Shown here piece after piece: positions 45,943 through 56,486 of a stretch of DNA of 64,000 nucleotides (position 1 is the first letter of the stretch; the number at the start of each line of letters is the position of its first letter). The DNA is taken from positions 116,279 through 180,278 of the forward strand of contig NZ_JAPFRD010000002.1 of the NCBI RefSeq assembly GCF_026183695.1, in the 5' to 3' direction. The notes below the pieces were generated by a model, which did not search any database, had not been told where the DNA came from, and was given only the letters and a program-made list of their open reading frames with translations. A program made the translations under genes and the position numbers. The stretch is from Alteromonas aquimaris (GTDB lineage Bacteria > Pseudomonadota > Gammaproteobacteria > Enterobacterales > Alteromonadaceae).

Positions 45943-47250
45943 ATGTTAAACGAATTGACGAATAAAACGGTAGTGGTAGCAGGACTGGGTAAAACCGGTC
46001 AGGCCACGTTACGTTTTTTACGTCAGTTTGAGGCGAATCTCAAAGTATGGGATACCAGAGAAACATTGTCGGTCCCAGTTGATGTGTCAGAACCAGTACA
46101 TTTTGGTACACCGCCCGCCCATTTTTGGCAAGGCGTAGATGTTCTTGTGGTGAGCCCTGGAATAGATTTAACTCATCCAGGTATCCAAGATGCGCGTTCG
46201 GCAAAGGTTGAAGTTATCGGAGACGTTGAACTATTCGCCCGCATAAGCCCGAGCAAGGTGGTGGGTATCACGGGGTCAAACGGAAAAACCACAGTCACCT
46301 TGCTGCTGGCTCACATTTTAAAATCCTGTGGTTTGAACGCTGTGGCAGCGGGCAATGTAGGCAAGCCCGTATTGGAAATCGCCCAAGACGAATATGATTG
46401 TGTGGTGCTTGAGCTTTCCAGTTTCCAATTAGAATCAACCCACTCTTTACAATTAGAAGCTGCAGTCCTGTTAAATCTGTCTGATGACCATCTGGATAGG
46501 CACAAAACCATGTCTGCCTATTTGCAGGCGAAGCAACGAATCTTTACCCACTGTAAACAAGCAGTCGTATGGCGCGGGCACCCAGAAACTTATCCGATTG
46601 ATAGTCGGATCCCTGTTACCACCATAGGGATTGATGCCAGTGGCGAGGGATTTTCGATAGACAGCGGCTGGATTACTTACGAATCAATGCCACTGTTGGA
46701 CATTGCTAAGTTGCCGTTAGTGGGCACTCACAATATTCTGAATGTGCAAGCTGCGCTAGGCCTAGCTAGAGCACTGGGTGTTCCTCGTGATGCAGCAGCA
46801 GAAGCGGTGTACAGTTTTATTCCGGCCCCACACCGCTGCACCCAAATTGCGTTACATAACGGCGTGAGTTGGATAGACGACTCCAAAGCAACCAATGTGG
46901 GAGCGGCGCAAGCGGCCATTACTGGCATTGGTGCAGTAAAATCTGGCAAACTGATTTTAATTGCAGGCGGAGATGCGAAAGGTGCAGATCTATCCGCTCT
47001 GAAACCCGCCATCGACCAGTTTGTAGATTATGTCATTACGTTGGGTAAAGACGGAAAACTAATTGCTTCATTAAGCGCCCATTCTACTTATGTGGCCACT
47101 ATGTTTGACGCGGTTAAAGTTGCCCATGACATGGCCAGGCCCGATGATATTGTACTGCTTTCGCCAGCTTGTGCGAGTCTGGATATGTTTGAAAATTATG
47201 AACATCGGGCAAAGGTGTTTGATCAATCAATCCGGCAGGTGGTGGCATGA
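45943..47250 (+). CDS. murD: UDP-MurNAc-L-Ala-D-Glu ligase MurD
   Basis: A 435-residue Mur ligase adding D-glutamate to UDP-MurNAc-L-alanine. Uridine-binding N-terminus AGLGKTGQATLRFL, ATP loop GITGSNGKTTVT (about residues 108-119), LELSSFQLE (about 153-161), LNLSDDHLDRH (about 172-182) and the C-terminal SPACASLDMFENYEHRAKVF (shortened: ASLDMFENYEHR). It is 13 bases after mraY and overlaps ftsW by four bases. Confidence 0.97.
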   Translation: MLNELTNKTVVVAGLGKTGQATLRFLRQFEANLKVWDTRETLSVPVDVSEPVHFGTPPAHFWQGVDVLVVSPGIDLTHPGIQDARSAKVEVIGDVELFARISPSKVVGITGSNGKTTVTLLLAHILKSCGLNAVAAGNVGKPVLEIAQDEYDCVVLELSSFQLESTHSLQLEAAVLLNLSDDHLDRHKTMSAYLQAKQRIFTHCKQAVVWRGHPETYPIDSRIPVTTIGIDASGEGFSIDSGWITYESMPLLDIAKLPLVGTHNILNVQAALGLARALGVPRDAAAEAVYSFIPAPHRCTQIALHNGVSWIDDSKATNVGAAQAAITGIGAVKSGKLILIAGGDAKGADLSALKPAIDQFVDYVITLGKDGKLIASLSAHSTYVATMFDAVKVAHDMARPDDIVLLSPACASLDMFENYEHRAKVFDQSIRQVVA

Positions 47251-48524
47251 GCAACAAAGCAGTCAGCCTGGTCTCCATTTTCAATGCGCGTCATGGTGCA
47301 GCGGAAAGTACTGGACCTTACGATGTGGGCCTGGTCATAGTCGCGTTGGCGTTAATGTCGATAGGGTTGATCATTGTCACTTCGGCATCCATGCCGGTTT
47401 CAGCAAAATTGTATGATGCACCATTTTACATCGCCATCAAGCATGGCATATACCTCATTATTGCATTAATTGCGGCAATGGTGGTGTTACAGCTTCCAAT
47501 GCATTTCTGGCGGGTGACTAACCCCTATTTATTATTATTAGCAATTGGATTGCTGGTCGCCGTGCTGCTAATAGGCCGTAATGTTAATGGCAGTACCCGC
47601 TGGCTGGTAATCGGACCAATCACCATCCAAGCGGCTGAACCTGCTAAGTTATTTTTCTTCGCCTACCTTGCTGGCTATCTGGTGCGCCGTTACGAAGAAG
47701 TCACCGAAAACTTAAAAGGGTTTATTAAGCCACTAGTGGTCTTTTTCGTGCTGGCGATATTGTTGCTCGCCCAGCCAGACTTAGGCACCGTCGTGGTGAT
47801 GTTCGCTACTACTATCGGTTTATTATTTTTGGCTGGGGCTAAATTATGGCAGTTTTTCGCGCTGGTCTTTGTGGGCCTCATGGCGGTCGTGGCACTGATA
47901 GTATTTGAAGAATACCGCCTCCGCAGGGTGACATCGTTTCTAGACCCGTGGGCAGACCCCTTTGGTACAGGCTACCAGTTGACCCAATCACTGATGGCCT
48001 ATGGTCGCGGTAACTGGTTCGGTCAGGGGTTAGGCAATAGTTTGCAAAAATTAGAATTTTTGCCAGAAGCGCACAATGATTTCGTGATGGCGATACTGGC
48101 CGAAGAACTCGGCTTTGTTGGCGTAGTAGTAGTATTGATGCTGACATTTTGGCTGGTAATGCGAGCCTTGCAAATTGGCAACAAAGCGCTGCTAAAAAAC
48201 CGACCGTTTGAAGGGTATCTGGCCTATAGCATAGGGCTGTGGTTTAGCTTCCAAACCGCGGTGAATATCGGAGCCAGCGCAGGTATTCTGCCTACTAAAG
48301 GGCTTACCTTACCCTTGGTCAGTTATGGGGGCTCAAGTATTATTGTGATGACAGTGGCAACCGCCATTTTACTTAGAATCGATTTTGAATTGCGGGTGGA
48401 GGGCGTTCAGGCTCTTGATCGCAAAATAAAAGCCAAAGCAGAACGCCGCCAGCAACAAAAAGATGCCAAACAAAAATTGAAAGCCATGTTGTCTTCTGTT
48501 TCTGCGGAGGCCTCACATGAATAA
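47247..48524 (+). CDS. ftsW: Peptidoglycan glycosyltransferase FtsW
   Basis: A 425-residue SEDS-family membrane protein (about ten helices) that polymerises septal glycan with FtsI. Signature DPFGTGYQLTQSLMAYGRG (about residues 232-250), GNSLQKLEFLPEAHNDFVMAI (shortened: QKLEFLPEAHNDF) and the C-terminal LPLVSYGGSSI. A basic glutamine-rich tail ends the protein. It overlaps murG by eight bases. Confidence 0.97.
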   Translation: MSNKAVSLVSIFNARHGAAESTGPYDVGLVIVALALMSIGLIIVTSASMPVSAKLYDAPFYIAIKHGIYLIIALIAAMVVLQLPMHFWRVTNPYLLLLAIGLLVAVLLIGRNVNGSTRWLVIGPITIQAAEPAKLFFFAYLAGYLVRRYEEVTENLKGFIKPLVVFFVLAILLLAQPDLGTVVVMFATTIGLLFLAGAKLWQFFALVFVGLMAVVALIVFEEYRLRRVTSFLDPWADPFGTGYQLTQSLMAYGRGNWFGQGLGNSLQKLEFLPEAHNDFVMAILAEELGFVGVVVVLMLTFWLVMRALQIGNKALLKNRPFEGYLAYSIGLWFSFQTAVNIGASAGILPTKGLTLPLVSYGGSSIIVMTVATAILLRIDFELRVEGVQALDRKIKAKAERRQQQKDAKQKLKAMLSSVSAEASHE

Positions 48525-49590
48525 AAAATGTTTGATCATGGCTGGAGGAACCGGCGGACATGTTTTTCCCGCCCTAGCCGTGGCACAGGCACTGCGCGAT
48601 AGTGGATGGCATATCGACTGGCTTGGCACAGAAGATAGGATGGAAGCTCAGGTTGTACCGGCCCATGGTTTTCCCATTCATTATGTGAAGGTGAGGGGGA
48701 TCAGAGGCAAGGGACTATTGCTTCGCCTCACGGGGTTAGTTGCCTTGTTAAAGAGCACTCTTGCTGCGCGAAACATTATCCGTCAGGTAACTCCTGACTT
48801 AATCATTGGCTTTGGCGGTTATGCGAGTGGACCGGGCGGCGTGGCGGGTTGGCTGGCTGGCGTACCGCTACTTATCCACGAACAGAATGCGAAGGCTGGA
48901 ATGACCAATCGCTTATTAGGCCGGATAGCGAAAAAGATATTACTGGGTTTTGATGATGCTAAGTCTGCATTTAACTACGCAAGCTCACGTTGCGTAACAG
49001 TAGGGAACCCAGTTCGTGAATCGTTTATCAATGCTACGAGCAAAGAGGCCACCCATCAACCCCTGCGTTTACTGGTAGTAGGCGGAAGTTTAGGTGCACG
49101 GGCATTGAATATTGCTGTCCCGCGCACATGTAAAAAGCTACAGGGACTGACCATCTGGCATCAGTGTGGCAAAGGTAACGTGAACGAGGTTAACACGGCA
49201 TATGAAGATAGCGAAGGTGAAGTGAAGGTTACAGAGTTTATTGACGATATGGCAAGCGCGTACAAATGGGCCGATATGATTATATGCAGAGCAGGCGCGC
49301 TGACGGTGGCCGAAGTGGCTGCATCCGGCACGGCAGCGATTTTTGTACCGCTTCCTCATGCGGTTGACGATCATCAAACGCAAAATGCAATGTCACTGGT
49401 TAAGCATCACGCCGGAGTGATGATTAAAGAATCTCAGTTACAGGATAATTTAGGGGCCGCAGTGCGGTTGTGGTTAAACGATCCCGCCGCCTGTTTGACC
49501 GTGGGGAAAAAAGCGCGTGAATTTGCCATGCTAGATGCCACCAAAAATGTTGTACATGAGTGCGAATCCGTACTGGAGGCTGCAGCATGA
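48517..49590 (+). CDS. murG: UDP-GlcNAc transferase MurG
   Basis: A 357-residue GT28 glycosyltransferase adding GlcNAc to lipid I to make lipid II on the inner face of the membrane. [14 protein letters not shown] (about residues 10-23), [11 protein letters not shown] (about 97-107), [14 protein letters not shown] (about 124-137), [10 protein letters not shown] (about 188-197), HQCGKG and [10 protein letters not shown]. Length equals E. coli MurG (355). It ends in the four-base overlap with murC. Confidence 0.97.
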   Translation: MNKKCLIMAGGTGGHVFPALAVAQALRDSGWHIDWLGTEDRMEAQVVPAHGFPIHYVKVRGIRGKGLLLRLTGLVALLKSTLAARNIIRQVTPDLIIGFGGYASGPGGVAGWLAGVPLLIHEQNAKAGMTNRLLGRIAKKILLGFDDAKSAFNYASSRCVTVGNPVRESFINATSKEATHQPLRLLVVGGSLGARALNIAVPRTCKKLQGLTIWHQCGKGNVNEVNTAYEDSEGEVKVTEFIDDMASAYKWADMIICRAGALTVAEVAASGTAAIFVPLPHAVDDHQTQNAMSLVKHHAGVMIKESQLQDNLGAAVRLWLNDPAACLTVGKKAREFAMLDATKNVVHECESVLEAAA

Positions 49591-51032
49591 TCATGGCAGC
49601 TGATTTCCAAAATCCGCAGAAAAAGAAAGTGAAAAATATTTTCTTTATCGGCATCGGTGGGGCCGGCATGGGGGGCATTGCCGAAGTCCTTTTGAATGAA
49701 GGCTATCGGGTTGCCGGTTCAGATATACAGCAAAATAGTATGACCAAGCGTCTACAAAAATTAGGTGCGACGATTTACCAAGGGCATCACCATGCTAACG
49801 TTGAGGCCGCAGATGTTATTGTTGTTTCCAGCGCAATTAATGAGAAAAATCCGGAAATTCAGTTCGCACGCGAACATCGTATACCCATAATTCGTCGCGC
49901 CGAAATGTTGGCGGAATTGATGCGTTTTCGTCACGGGATTGCGGTAGCGGGGACGCACGGTAAGACCACTACGACCAGCTTAATTGCTACCATTTTTGCA
50001 GAAGCGGGGCTGGACCCGACATTTGTTATTGGCGGTCTGCTAAACAGTGCCGGCACTAACGCACGACTAGGTAAAGGTTCCTATTTAATAGCAGAAGCAG
50101 ACGAGAGCGATGCGTCATTTCTGCATTTACAACCTATAGTTTCAGTGGTCACCAACATCGAAGCGGATCATATGGATACCTATGATGGCGATTTTACGCG
50201 TATGAAAGATACCTATCTGGAGTTTTTGCATAATCTGCCGTTTTATGGACAAGCCATCGTGTGCGGGGATGATGAAAATATTCAATCTATTCGCGATCGT
50301 ATCGGCCGCAGTATTATCAGCTATGGGTTTAATGCTGATAATGATGTGCAGGGTGTGAATGTCACCTTAAGCTTTGGTCAGGCCAGGTTCGACGTTATCA
50401 GGAAAGGACACGCCAGCCTCAAAGTGACGTTGAATTTAACCGGTATGCACAATGTACTAAATGCGTTGGCCGCGATTGCCGTGGCCACGGAAGAAGGCAT
50501 TGACGATGACGCTATAGTTAAAGCGTTGGCACATTTCGGTGGCATAGGGCGCCGGTTTGAAGTACTCGGACAATTTACGACCAGCGTAGGCAACGTCACC
50601 TTGGTGGATGATTATGGACACCATCCTACCGAAGTCAAAGCCACCATTGCAGCAGCGAGAGCCAACTGGCCTGAACAGCGCGTGATAATGATCTATCAGC
50701 CTCATCGTTTTAGCCGCACGCGGGACTTATATGAAGATTTTGTCGAAGTTCTCTCCGGCGTAGATGTATTGTTACTATTAGACGTGTATGCAGCAAATGA
50801 AGAGCCTATCGAAGGGGCTGACAGCAAGAGTCTGTGCCGTTCCATTCGTTTGCGTGGTCAAGTCGAACCGCTTTACGTGGGTAGCCCTCACAAGCTGAAC
50901 GACATTCTGGCGAATGTCATTCAGGATGGCGATATTGTGATGACGCAAGGTGCTGGCAACATAGGTCAAGTTGCGCAGCAACTCGCTAGCAGTGGATTAG
51001 AACCTGCCGCATTAAAAGGAGAGGCACAATGA
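49587..51032 (+). CDS. murC: UDP-MurNAc-L-alanine ligase MurC
   Basis: A 481-residue Mur ligase joining L-alanine to UDP-MurNAc, the first stem-peptide step. [15 protein letters not shown] near the N-terminus, ATP loop GTHGKTTT (about residues 121-128), EADESDASF (about 165-173) and [10 protein letters not shown] (about 342-351). The ATG at 49587 is chosen because a GGAGG box sits seven bases upstream; a start at 49560 would run far into murG. It overlaps ddl by four bases. Confidence 0.97.
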   Translation: MIMAADFQNPQKKKVKNIFFIGIGGAGMGGIAEVLLNEGYRVAGSDIQQNSMTKRLQKLGATIYQGHHHANVEAADVIVVSSAINEKNPEIQFAREHRIPIIRRAEMLAELMRFRHGIAVAGTHGKTTTTSLIATIFAEAGLDPTFVIGGLLNSAGTNARLGKGSYLIAEADESDASFLHLQPIVSVVTNIEADHMDTYDGDFTRMKDTYLEFLHNLPFYGQAIVCGDDENIQSIRDRIGRSIISYGFNADNDVQGVNVTLSFGQARFDVIRKGHASLKVTLNLTGMHNVLNALAAIAVATEEGIDDDAIVKALAHFGGIGRRFEVLGQFTTSVGNVTLVDDYGHHPTEVKATIAAARANWPEQRVIMIYQPHRFSRTRDLYEDFVEVLSGVDVLLLLDVYAANEEPIEGADSKSLCRSIRLRGQVEPLYVGSPHKLNDILANVIQDGDIVMTQGAGNIGQVAQQLASSGLEPAALKGEAQ

Positions 51033-52000
51033 ACTTTTTGTCTTATCCTGCTACTGAATATGGCCGCGTCGCGGTAATGTTTGGGGGTGAATCAGCTGAG
51101 CGAGACGTCTCACTCAATTCTGGCAAAGCAGTACTGAATGCATTGCAACGGCAAGGTGTCGATGCCTTTGCGTTTGACCCGGCCACGCGGCCCATAACCG
51201 AATTGCTCACCGAAAAAACAGATCGAGTGGTCATTATGCTGCACGGGCGCGGTGGCGAAGATGGTACCTTACAGGGGGCATTAGAGCTGCTGAAAATACC
51301 CTATACAGGCAGTGGCGTGCTTGGTTCAGCATTGTGTATGGATAAAATTCATAGCAAGCAAATCTGGCAGTGCTTGAACCTGCCCACCGCAAAATATCAA
51401 ATTGCTGATAAATCCTACTTTGAAGCTGGATCATGCAGCGTTATAATGCAGCAATTGGGGAATGAGGTCATGGTTAAGCCTGCTCGAGAAGGGTCGAGTA
51501 TTGGCATGGCCAGAGTATCGAGTGCAGTTCAGCTAGAAAAAGCAATACAGGACGCGTTTCAATACGATAATCAAGTTCTGCTGGAACAATATATTGATGG
51601 TGCCGAATTTACGGTAAGTATCCTGCAAGGCCGGGCGTTGCCTTCAATTCGTATGTCTACTCCCCATACCTTTTATGATTATTCTGCTAAGTACCAGGAT
51701 AATACAACGCAATATTTTTGCCCCAGCGGTTTGGATGCAGAAAAAGAAGCGGAATTAGCCATGCTGTCTAGCCGCGCCTTTAGAGCATTGTCTGCCCGCG
51801 GTTGGGGGCGTATTGACGTGATGCAGAATAAGCTTGGTGAATTTTATTTATTAGAAGCCAATACGGTGCCTGGCATGACTGAAAAAAGCCTGGTACCTAA
51901 AGCTGCAAAACAAGCTGGGCTTGATTTTGACGGATTGTGTCTGGCGATATTGGCCAGCAGTATGCCGGCCGCCTCGGCAGATAAGGTAGACTGGCGTTAA
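51029..52000 (+). CDS. ddl: D-alanine--D-alanine ligase
   Basis: A 323-residue ATP-grasp enzyme making D-Ala-D-Ala for MurF; DdlB type by position. Motifs: [17 protein letters not shown] (about residues 15-31), [15 protein letters not shown] (about 73-87), the [11 protein letters not shown] loop (about 150-160) and [17 protein letters not shown] (about 275-291). The family core of about 306 residues is slightly extended at the N-terminus ([12 protein letters not shown]). Its stop shares one base with the ftsQ start. Confidence 0.96.
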   Translation: MNFLSYPATEYGRVAVMFGGESAERDVSLNSGKAVLNALQRQGVDAFAFDPATRPITELLTEKTDRVVIMLHGRGGEDGTLQGALELLKIPYTGSGVLGSALCMDKIHSKQIWQCLNLPTAKYQIADKSYFEAGSCSVIMQQLGNEVMVKPAREGSSIGMARVSSAVQLEKAIQDAFQYDNQVLLEQYIDGAEFTVSILQGRALPSIRMSTPHTFYDYSAKYQDNTTQYFCPSGLDAEKEAELAMLSSRAFRALSARGWGRIDVMQNKLGEFYLLEANTVPGMTEKSLVPKAAKQAGLDFDGLCLAILASSMPAASADKVDWR

Positions 52001-52740
52001 TGACAACACTACGCTCCTATTCTGCACAGTTTTGGTCGGGGGTGGTGTTTCTCCTGCTCGTGCTCATCGGATTGGCGGTAGCAGGAGTTAAGACGTATGA
52101 CTGGTTGCAGGACGAACAGCGCATGCCAGTGCAGGTGGTTGATTTTTCAGGTGATTACAAACATGTTGATGTGGTCAGGCTGGAAAGATTAATTAGAAAA
52201 TCGCAGCCAGGAAGTTTTTTTTCGCTGGATGTGAACGAGGTTTATCAGCTTGTAGAAGCTCAGCCATGGATATATCGGGCATCGGTACGCAAGCAGTGGC
52301 CGAATAAATTAAAAATTTATCTGGTCGAACAAACACCAGTGGCCCAATGGAATGATGATATGCTGTTAAATCCGTATGGGGAAACGTTTAATGCCAGGGC
52401 GGAAGGGCTGAAGTTACCTAAGTTGTTCGGGCCAGGGGGCAGTGAAAAAACAGCCTTAGAAGGGTTTCATGCTATGCATTCGTTGCTGGCTACAATGGGA
52501 ATTGGTATACGTGAACTTTCGTTAAGTGAGCGGTTTGCGTGGCAAGTGCAACTGAATAATGATGTACAGTTGAACCTGGGAAGAAAGGAATTCATTGATC
52601 GTTTACAACGGTTTGTTGATATTTATCCGCTTTTGGCAAAACAGCCAAAGCAAGTGCGCTATGTGGATCTCAGATATGATACCGGCTTAGCAGTAGGCTG
52701 GATTGATGAGACAGAAAACAACAATAAAGAAGAGAGCTAG
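52000..52740 (+). CDS. ftsQ: Cell division protein FtsQ
   Basis: A 246-residue bitopic protein: membrane helix at about residues 12-32, a periplasmic POTRA domain starting at about 42 (VQVVDFSGDYKHVD...), then the FtsQ beta domain (KQWPNKLKIYLVEQTPVAQWND, shortened: PNKLKIYLVEQTPVAQW). FtsQ bridges FtsLB to the divisome. The C-terminal GWIDETENNNKEES is shorter than in E. coli. It is followed eight bases later by ftsA. Confidence 0.94.
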   Translation: MTTLRSYSAQFWSGVVFLLLVLIGLAVAGVKTYDWLQDEQRMPVQVVDFSGDYKHVDVVRLERLIRKSQPGSFFSLDVNEVYQLVEAQPWIYRASVRKQWPNKLKIYLVEQTPVAQWNDDMLLNPYGETFNARAEGLKLPKLFGPGGSEKTALEGFHAMHSLLATMGIGIRELSLSERFAWQVQLNNDVQLNLGRKEFIDRLQRFVDIYPLLAKQPKQVRYVDLRYDTGLAVGWIDETENNNKEES

Positions 52741-52747
52741 TATTACC

Positions 52748-53977
52748 ATGTCGAAACCGACTGAACGTAATTTAATCGTAGGGCTTGATATTGGCACCAG
52801 CCAGGTTAAGGCAGTGGTTGGCGAGTTGGTTAACGATGATCAAATCAGCATTGTTGGTGTAGGTACGCATGCCGCCAAAGGAATGGATAAAGGTGGCGTT
52901 AATGATTTAAACCTGGTGGTAAAATCGGTACAGCGTGCAGTAAACGAAATGGAACTGATGGCAGATTGTCGGGTCTCGTCAGTGTTTATGTCTATCAGTG
53001 GTCGTCATGTAAAATGTCAAAATGAAAACGGTATGGTGCCGATCAACAACCAGGAAGTGACACAGGATGATGTCGACAATGTTATTCATGCTGCGCGCTC
53101 AGTACCCATTGCAGCAGAACGTCGCTTGTTGCATGTGTTACCACAGGAGTTCACCATCGACGTTCAGGAAGGGATTAAAAACCCGGTTGGCATGTCGGGC
53201 GTCAGAATGGAAGCCGATGCACACATTATTACCTGTGCAGATGACATGGCGAAAAATCTGACCAAATGCATTGAGCGTTGTGAGTTAAGTGTTGATCAAA
53301 TTATCTTCTCGGCACTGGCGTCAAGTTATGCCGTATTAACCGACGATGAGCGCGAATTGGGTGTATGTGTAGTGGACATTGGTGGCGGTACCATGGATAT
53401 TGTGATTTACACCGACGGGGCTATTCGTCACACTGCCGTTATACCGGTAGCAGGTAATCAGATTACCAGTGATATCGCGAAAATTTTTCGCACACCAATC
53501 AGTAATGCAGAGGAAATTAAGGTTAATTATGCCTGCGCATTAAAAGATATGGTAAGTATGGAAGAAAATATCGAGGTGCCCAGTGTGGGTGGCAGGCCAG
53601 CACGCGCCATGTCGAGACATACTCTGGCAGAAGTTATTGAACCTCGTTACCAGGAATTATTTGAACTGGTGCATGACGAAATCCGCGCCAGTGGTTTTGA
53701 AGAACAGATTGCAGCAGGACTAGTGCTGACAGGCGGTACAGCAAAAATGGAAGGTGCGGTGGAGTTTGCCGAAGAATTATTCCAAATGCCTGTTAGAGTA
53801 GGGAAACCATTAAATGTTAAGGGGTTATCTGAGTATACAGATGACGTCAGTTTTGCTACCGCAGTGGGGTTGCTCCATTACGGTAAGATGCAAACGGAAA
53901 ACAAGAAAGTCAGCAAGCTGAAAAGCGGTGATTCTTTTATCAACCGTGTGCAAAGCTGGTTTAAAGGTGAATTTTAA
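52748..53977 (+). CDS. ftsA: Cell division protein FtsA
   Basis: A 409-residue actin-like ATPase that tethers FtsZ to the membrane. Phosphate 1 loop GLDIGTSQVKAVVGE, phosphate 2 VVDIGGGTMD (about residues 209-218) and adenosine loop LTGGTAKMEG (about 335-344). The C-terminal amphipathic helix FINRVQSWFKGEF attaches it to the membrane. The ATG at 52748 fits the family start; an upstream in-frame ATG at 52703 would overlap ftsQ by 38 bases and is unlikely. Confidence 0.97.
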   Translation: MSKPTERNLIVGLDIGTSQVKAVVGELVNDDQISIVGVGTHAAKGMDKGGVNDLNLVVKSVQRAVNEMELMADCRVSSVFMSISGRHVKCQNENGMVPINNQEVTQDDVDNVIHAARSVPIAAERRLLHVLPQEFTIDVQEGIKNPVGMSGVRMEADAHIITCADDMAKNLTKCIERCELSVDQIIFSALASSYAVLTDDERELGVCVVDIGGGTMDIVIYTDGAIRHTAVIPVAGNQITSDIAKIFRTPISNAEEIKVNYACALKDMVSMEENIEVPSVGGRPARAMSRHTLAEVIEPRYQELFELVHDEIRASGFEEQIAAGLVLTGGTAKMEGAVEFAEELFQMPVRVGKPLNVKGLSEYTDDVSFATAVGLLHYGKMQTENKKVSKLKSGDSFINRVQSWFKGEF

Positions 53978-54084
53978 TTTTTAGGGGCGCTAAGGTCAGG
54001 ACATAATGGTTAGCATGGAGGCATCAAACCGGTGGTTTGTGAAATGACTTGGTGTGGTAAGACGTACAAAACCGGAGAGTAAGT

Positions 54085-55248
54085 ATGTTTGAATTAATGG
54101 ATAGTCACGGCGAAGAAGCCGTAATCAAAGTCATCGGCGTTGGCGGTGGCGGCGGTAATGCAATTGAGCACATGGTGTCTCAAAGCATTGAAGGCGTCGA
54201 ATTTATAGCAGTCAACACCGATGCACAGGTGCTACGCAGCTCTAGTGCTGATGTAACCCTGCAAATCGGGTCTAACGTAACCAAAGGCTTAGGTGCCGGC
54301 GCCGATCCAAACATTGGTCGCGATGCTGCACAAGAAGACCGCGAAACCATTCGTCAATCGCTAGATGGTGCGGATATGGTGTTCATTACCGCAGGTATGG
54401 GAGGCGGTACAGGTACAGGTGCCGCGCCAGAAGTTGCCAGAATTGCGCGTGAAATGGGTATTTTGACGGTAGCAGTGGTCACTAAACCTTTTCCTTTTGA
54501 AGGGAAAAAGCGAACGGCATTTGCAGACCAAGGTATTGTTGAGTTATCCAAGCACGTGGACTCACTTATTACCATTCCTAATGAAAAACTACTCAAAGTG
54601 ATGGGACCGGGGACGCCGTTACTTCAAGCCTTCAGTGCTGCCAACGATGTATTACGTGGTGCGGTACAAGGGATTGCCGAATTGATCACCCGTCCGGGTC
54701 TTATCAATGTCGACTTCGCCGATGTGAAGACAGTTATGTCTGAGATGGGCACGGCGATGATGGGCAGCGGCGTGGCATCGGGTCCTGATCGTGCTGAAGA
54801 AGCAGCAGAATCGGCGATTGCCTGTCCGTTACTTGAAGATATCGATTTGTCGGGCGCACGCGGAATTCTGGTCAATATTACCTGTGGACCTGACTTTGCA
54901 ATTGATGAATTCGAAACCGTTGGTAACGCTGTGAAAGCCTTCGCTTCCGAAAATGCCACTGTTGTCGTGGGTACAGTTATCGATATGGAACTGGCCGATG
55001 AGATCCGTGTAACCGTGGTGGCTACGGGTATCGGAGCAGAACGAAAGCCTGATATCTCGCTGGTGAGTTCTGAAGGTACTCGGCTGACGAATTCAGCTCG
55101 CGAGTTTGGTGTCAGTTCAGTGCATGAGTCACGAAGCGTGGGTGGTACTGAGGGTAATCAGGCGTTAAAAGTTGAAGATGAAGCGCAACCTGGCAACGAT
55201 CTTGAATACTTAGATATACCAGCGTTTTTACGCAAACAAGCTGATTAA
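54085..55248 (+). CDS. ftsZ: Cell division protein FtsZ
   Basis: A 387-residue tubulin-like GTPase, the Z-ring subunit. Signature GMGGGTGTGAAPEVA (about residues 105-119), the synergy loop NVDFADVKTVM (about 208-218) and the C-terminal peptide LEYLDIPAFLRKQAD that binds FtsA and ZipA. Length equals E. coli FtsZ (383). The ATG has a GGAG box seven bases upstream. A 107-base gap after ftsA contains the palindrome CAAACC-GGT-GGTTTG (54025-54039), perhaps an operator or local promoter element. Confidence 0.98.
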   Translation: MFELMDSHGEEAVIKVIGVGGGGGNAIEHMVSQSIEGVEFIAVNTDAQVLRSSSADVTLQIGSNVTKGLGAGADPNIGRDAAQEDRETIRQSLDGADMVFITAGMGGGTGTGAAPEVARIAREMGILTVAVVTKPFPFEGKKRTAFADQGIVELSKHVDSLITIPNEKLLKVMGPGTPLLQAFSAANDVLRGAVQGIAELITRPGLINVDFADVKTVMSEMGTAMMGSGVASGPDRAEEAAESAIACPLLEDIDLSGARGILVNITCGPDFAIDEFETVGNAVKAFASENATVVVGTVIDMELADEIRVTVVATGIGAERKPDISLVSSEGTRLTNSAREFGVSSVHESRSVGGTEGNQALKVEDEAQPGNDLEYLDIPAFLRKQAD

Positions 55249-55332
55249 TATTTCACAAACTGAGGAATTTTTACACGGTTTTGCTGTCAAAAGTTGATGG
55301 TTTACCATTATTTAGCCAAGAATTGTAAGTTT

Positions 55333-55361
55333 TTGACAAGTGGGTAATCACTCACTATAAT
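55333..55361 (+). promoter_or_regulatory. Consensus sigma-70 promoter of lpxC
   Basis: TTGACA (55333-55338), a 17-base spacer and TATAAT (55356-55361): a perfect match to both consensus boxes and ideal spacing, 40 bases ahead of the lpxC ATG. The spacer contains a near-palindrome GTGGGT-AATC-ACTCAC that could bind a regulator. It lets lpxC be expressed separately from the dcw operon. Confidence 0.9.
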
Positions 55362-55401
55362 TCGCGGCCGCTTTTGGAACAGGTAAAAAGCTACAAACAC
55401 G

Positions 55402-56313
55402 ATGATTAAGCAACGTACAATTAAACATTCAGTTCAAGAAACTGGAATTGGTCTACATAAAGGGGAGAAGGTCACCATGACTCTCCGGCCTGCGCCTGCC
55501 AACACAGGAATTGTGTTCAGACGTATTGACCTGCACCCTCATGTAGATATTCCTGCACGCGCTAATGCAGTTGGGAATACCATGTTATGTACGTGTGTGA
55601 ATAACGAGGATGGTGTTAGCATTCACACCGTAGAACACTTGGCATCTGCATTAGCAGGGTTAGGTATTGACAATATTATTGTTGAGGTTGATAGCAACGA
55701 GCTGCCCATTATGGATGGCAGCGCCAGTCCGTTTGTATTTTTACTACAAACTGCCGGTATTGAAGAATTGAATGCGGCAAAGCGTTTTATTCGGATCAAG
55801 AAGCCGGTAAGAGTAACTGAAGGGGACAAGTGGGCAGAACTGCGCCCACACGATGGTTTCCGTGTAGATTTTCGTATTGAGTTTGATCACCCTGTGATCA
55901 GCCAGACGCGTCAACATATGGTTATGGATTTCGATTCATGCTCGTATGTGAATGAAGTCAGTCGAGCCAGAACCTTCGGGTTTATGCGCGATTTAGAGTA
56001 TATGAACGCGAATAATCTGGCCCTGGGTGGAAGCATGGAAAACGCGGTGGCCCTGGATGAATTTCGTATATTGAACCCTGAAGGGTTACGTTACGAAGAT
56101 GAATTCCTGAAGCATAAAATACTGGATGCAGTAGGCGACCTTTACCTGGGTGGCCATAGCATTATTGGCGAGCTAAAAGCGTTTAAGAGTGGCCATGGTT
56201 TAAATAACAAACTATTGAATGCGGTTTTAGACGACAAAGATAGTTGGGAATACATCACCTATGAAAATCAGGATGAAGTTCCAATCCGCTATGCCTCGCC
56301 CGTACTGGCATAA
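55402..56313 (+). CDS. lpxC: UDP-3-O-acyl-GlcNAc deacetylase LpxC
   Basis: A 303-residue zinc enzyme, the committed step of lipid A synthesis. Zinc and catalytic motifs: [17 protein letters not shown] (about residues 75-91), FVDF-like [10 protein letters not shown] (about 154-163), [10 protein letters not shown] (about 186-195) and [15 protein letters not shown] (about 237-251, HKxxD). Length equals E. coli LpxC (305). It follows ftsZ as in other gammaproteobacteria, with its own promoter and terminator. Confidence 0.98.
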   Translation: MIKQRTIKHSVQETGIGLHKGEKVTMTLRPAPANTGIVFRRIDLHPHVDIPARANAVGNTMLCTCVNNEDGVSIHTVEHLASALAGLGIDNIIVEVDSNELPIMDGSASPFVFLLQTAGIEELNAAKRFIRIKKPVRVTEGDKWAELRPHDGFRVDFRIEFDHPVISQTRQHMVMDFDSCSYVNEVSRARTFGFMRDLEYMNANNLALGGSMENAVALDEFRILNPEGLRYEDEFLKHKILDAVGDLYLGGHSIIGELKAFKSGHGLNNKLLNAVLDDKDSWEYITYENQDEVPIRYASPVLA

Positions 56314-56330
56314 TTAAAAATTCATTTTGG

Positions 56331-56357
56331 AAAGCCGCCGTTCAGGCGGCTTTTTTT
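56331..56357 (+). terminator. Intrinsic terminator of lpxC
   Basis: AAAGCCGCC / GGCGGCTTT form a nine-base-pair stem (56331-56339 and 56345-56353) with loop GTTCA, inside a run that continues to seven T residues. It ends the lpxC transcript ahead of the M23 peptidase gene. Confidence 0.95.
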
Positions 56358-56486
56358 GTTTAAAAAATTAGCGACCTGCTAAATTTTTTAGGTGTTCACG
56401 GAAGGGAAAGTAAAAAAAGGGTGTGGATATTTGTTCCCAATGCCATTCAAAGGTAAACTAATGCTCGATTTTTTACAGGGTAGACC

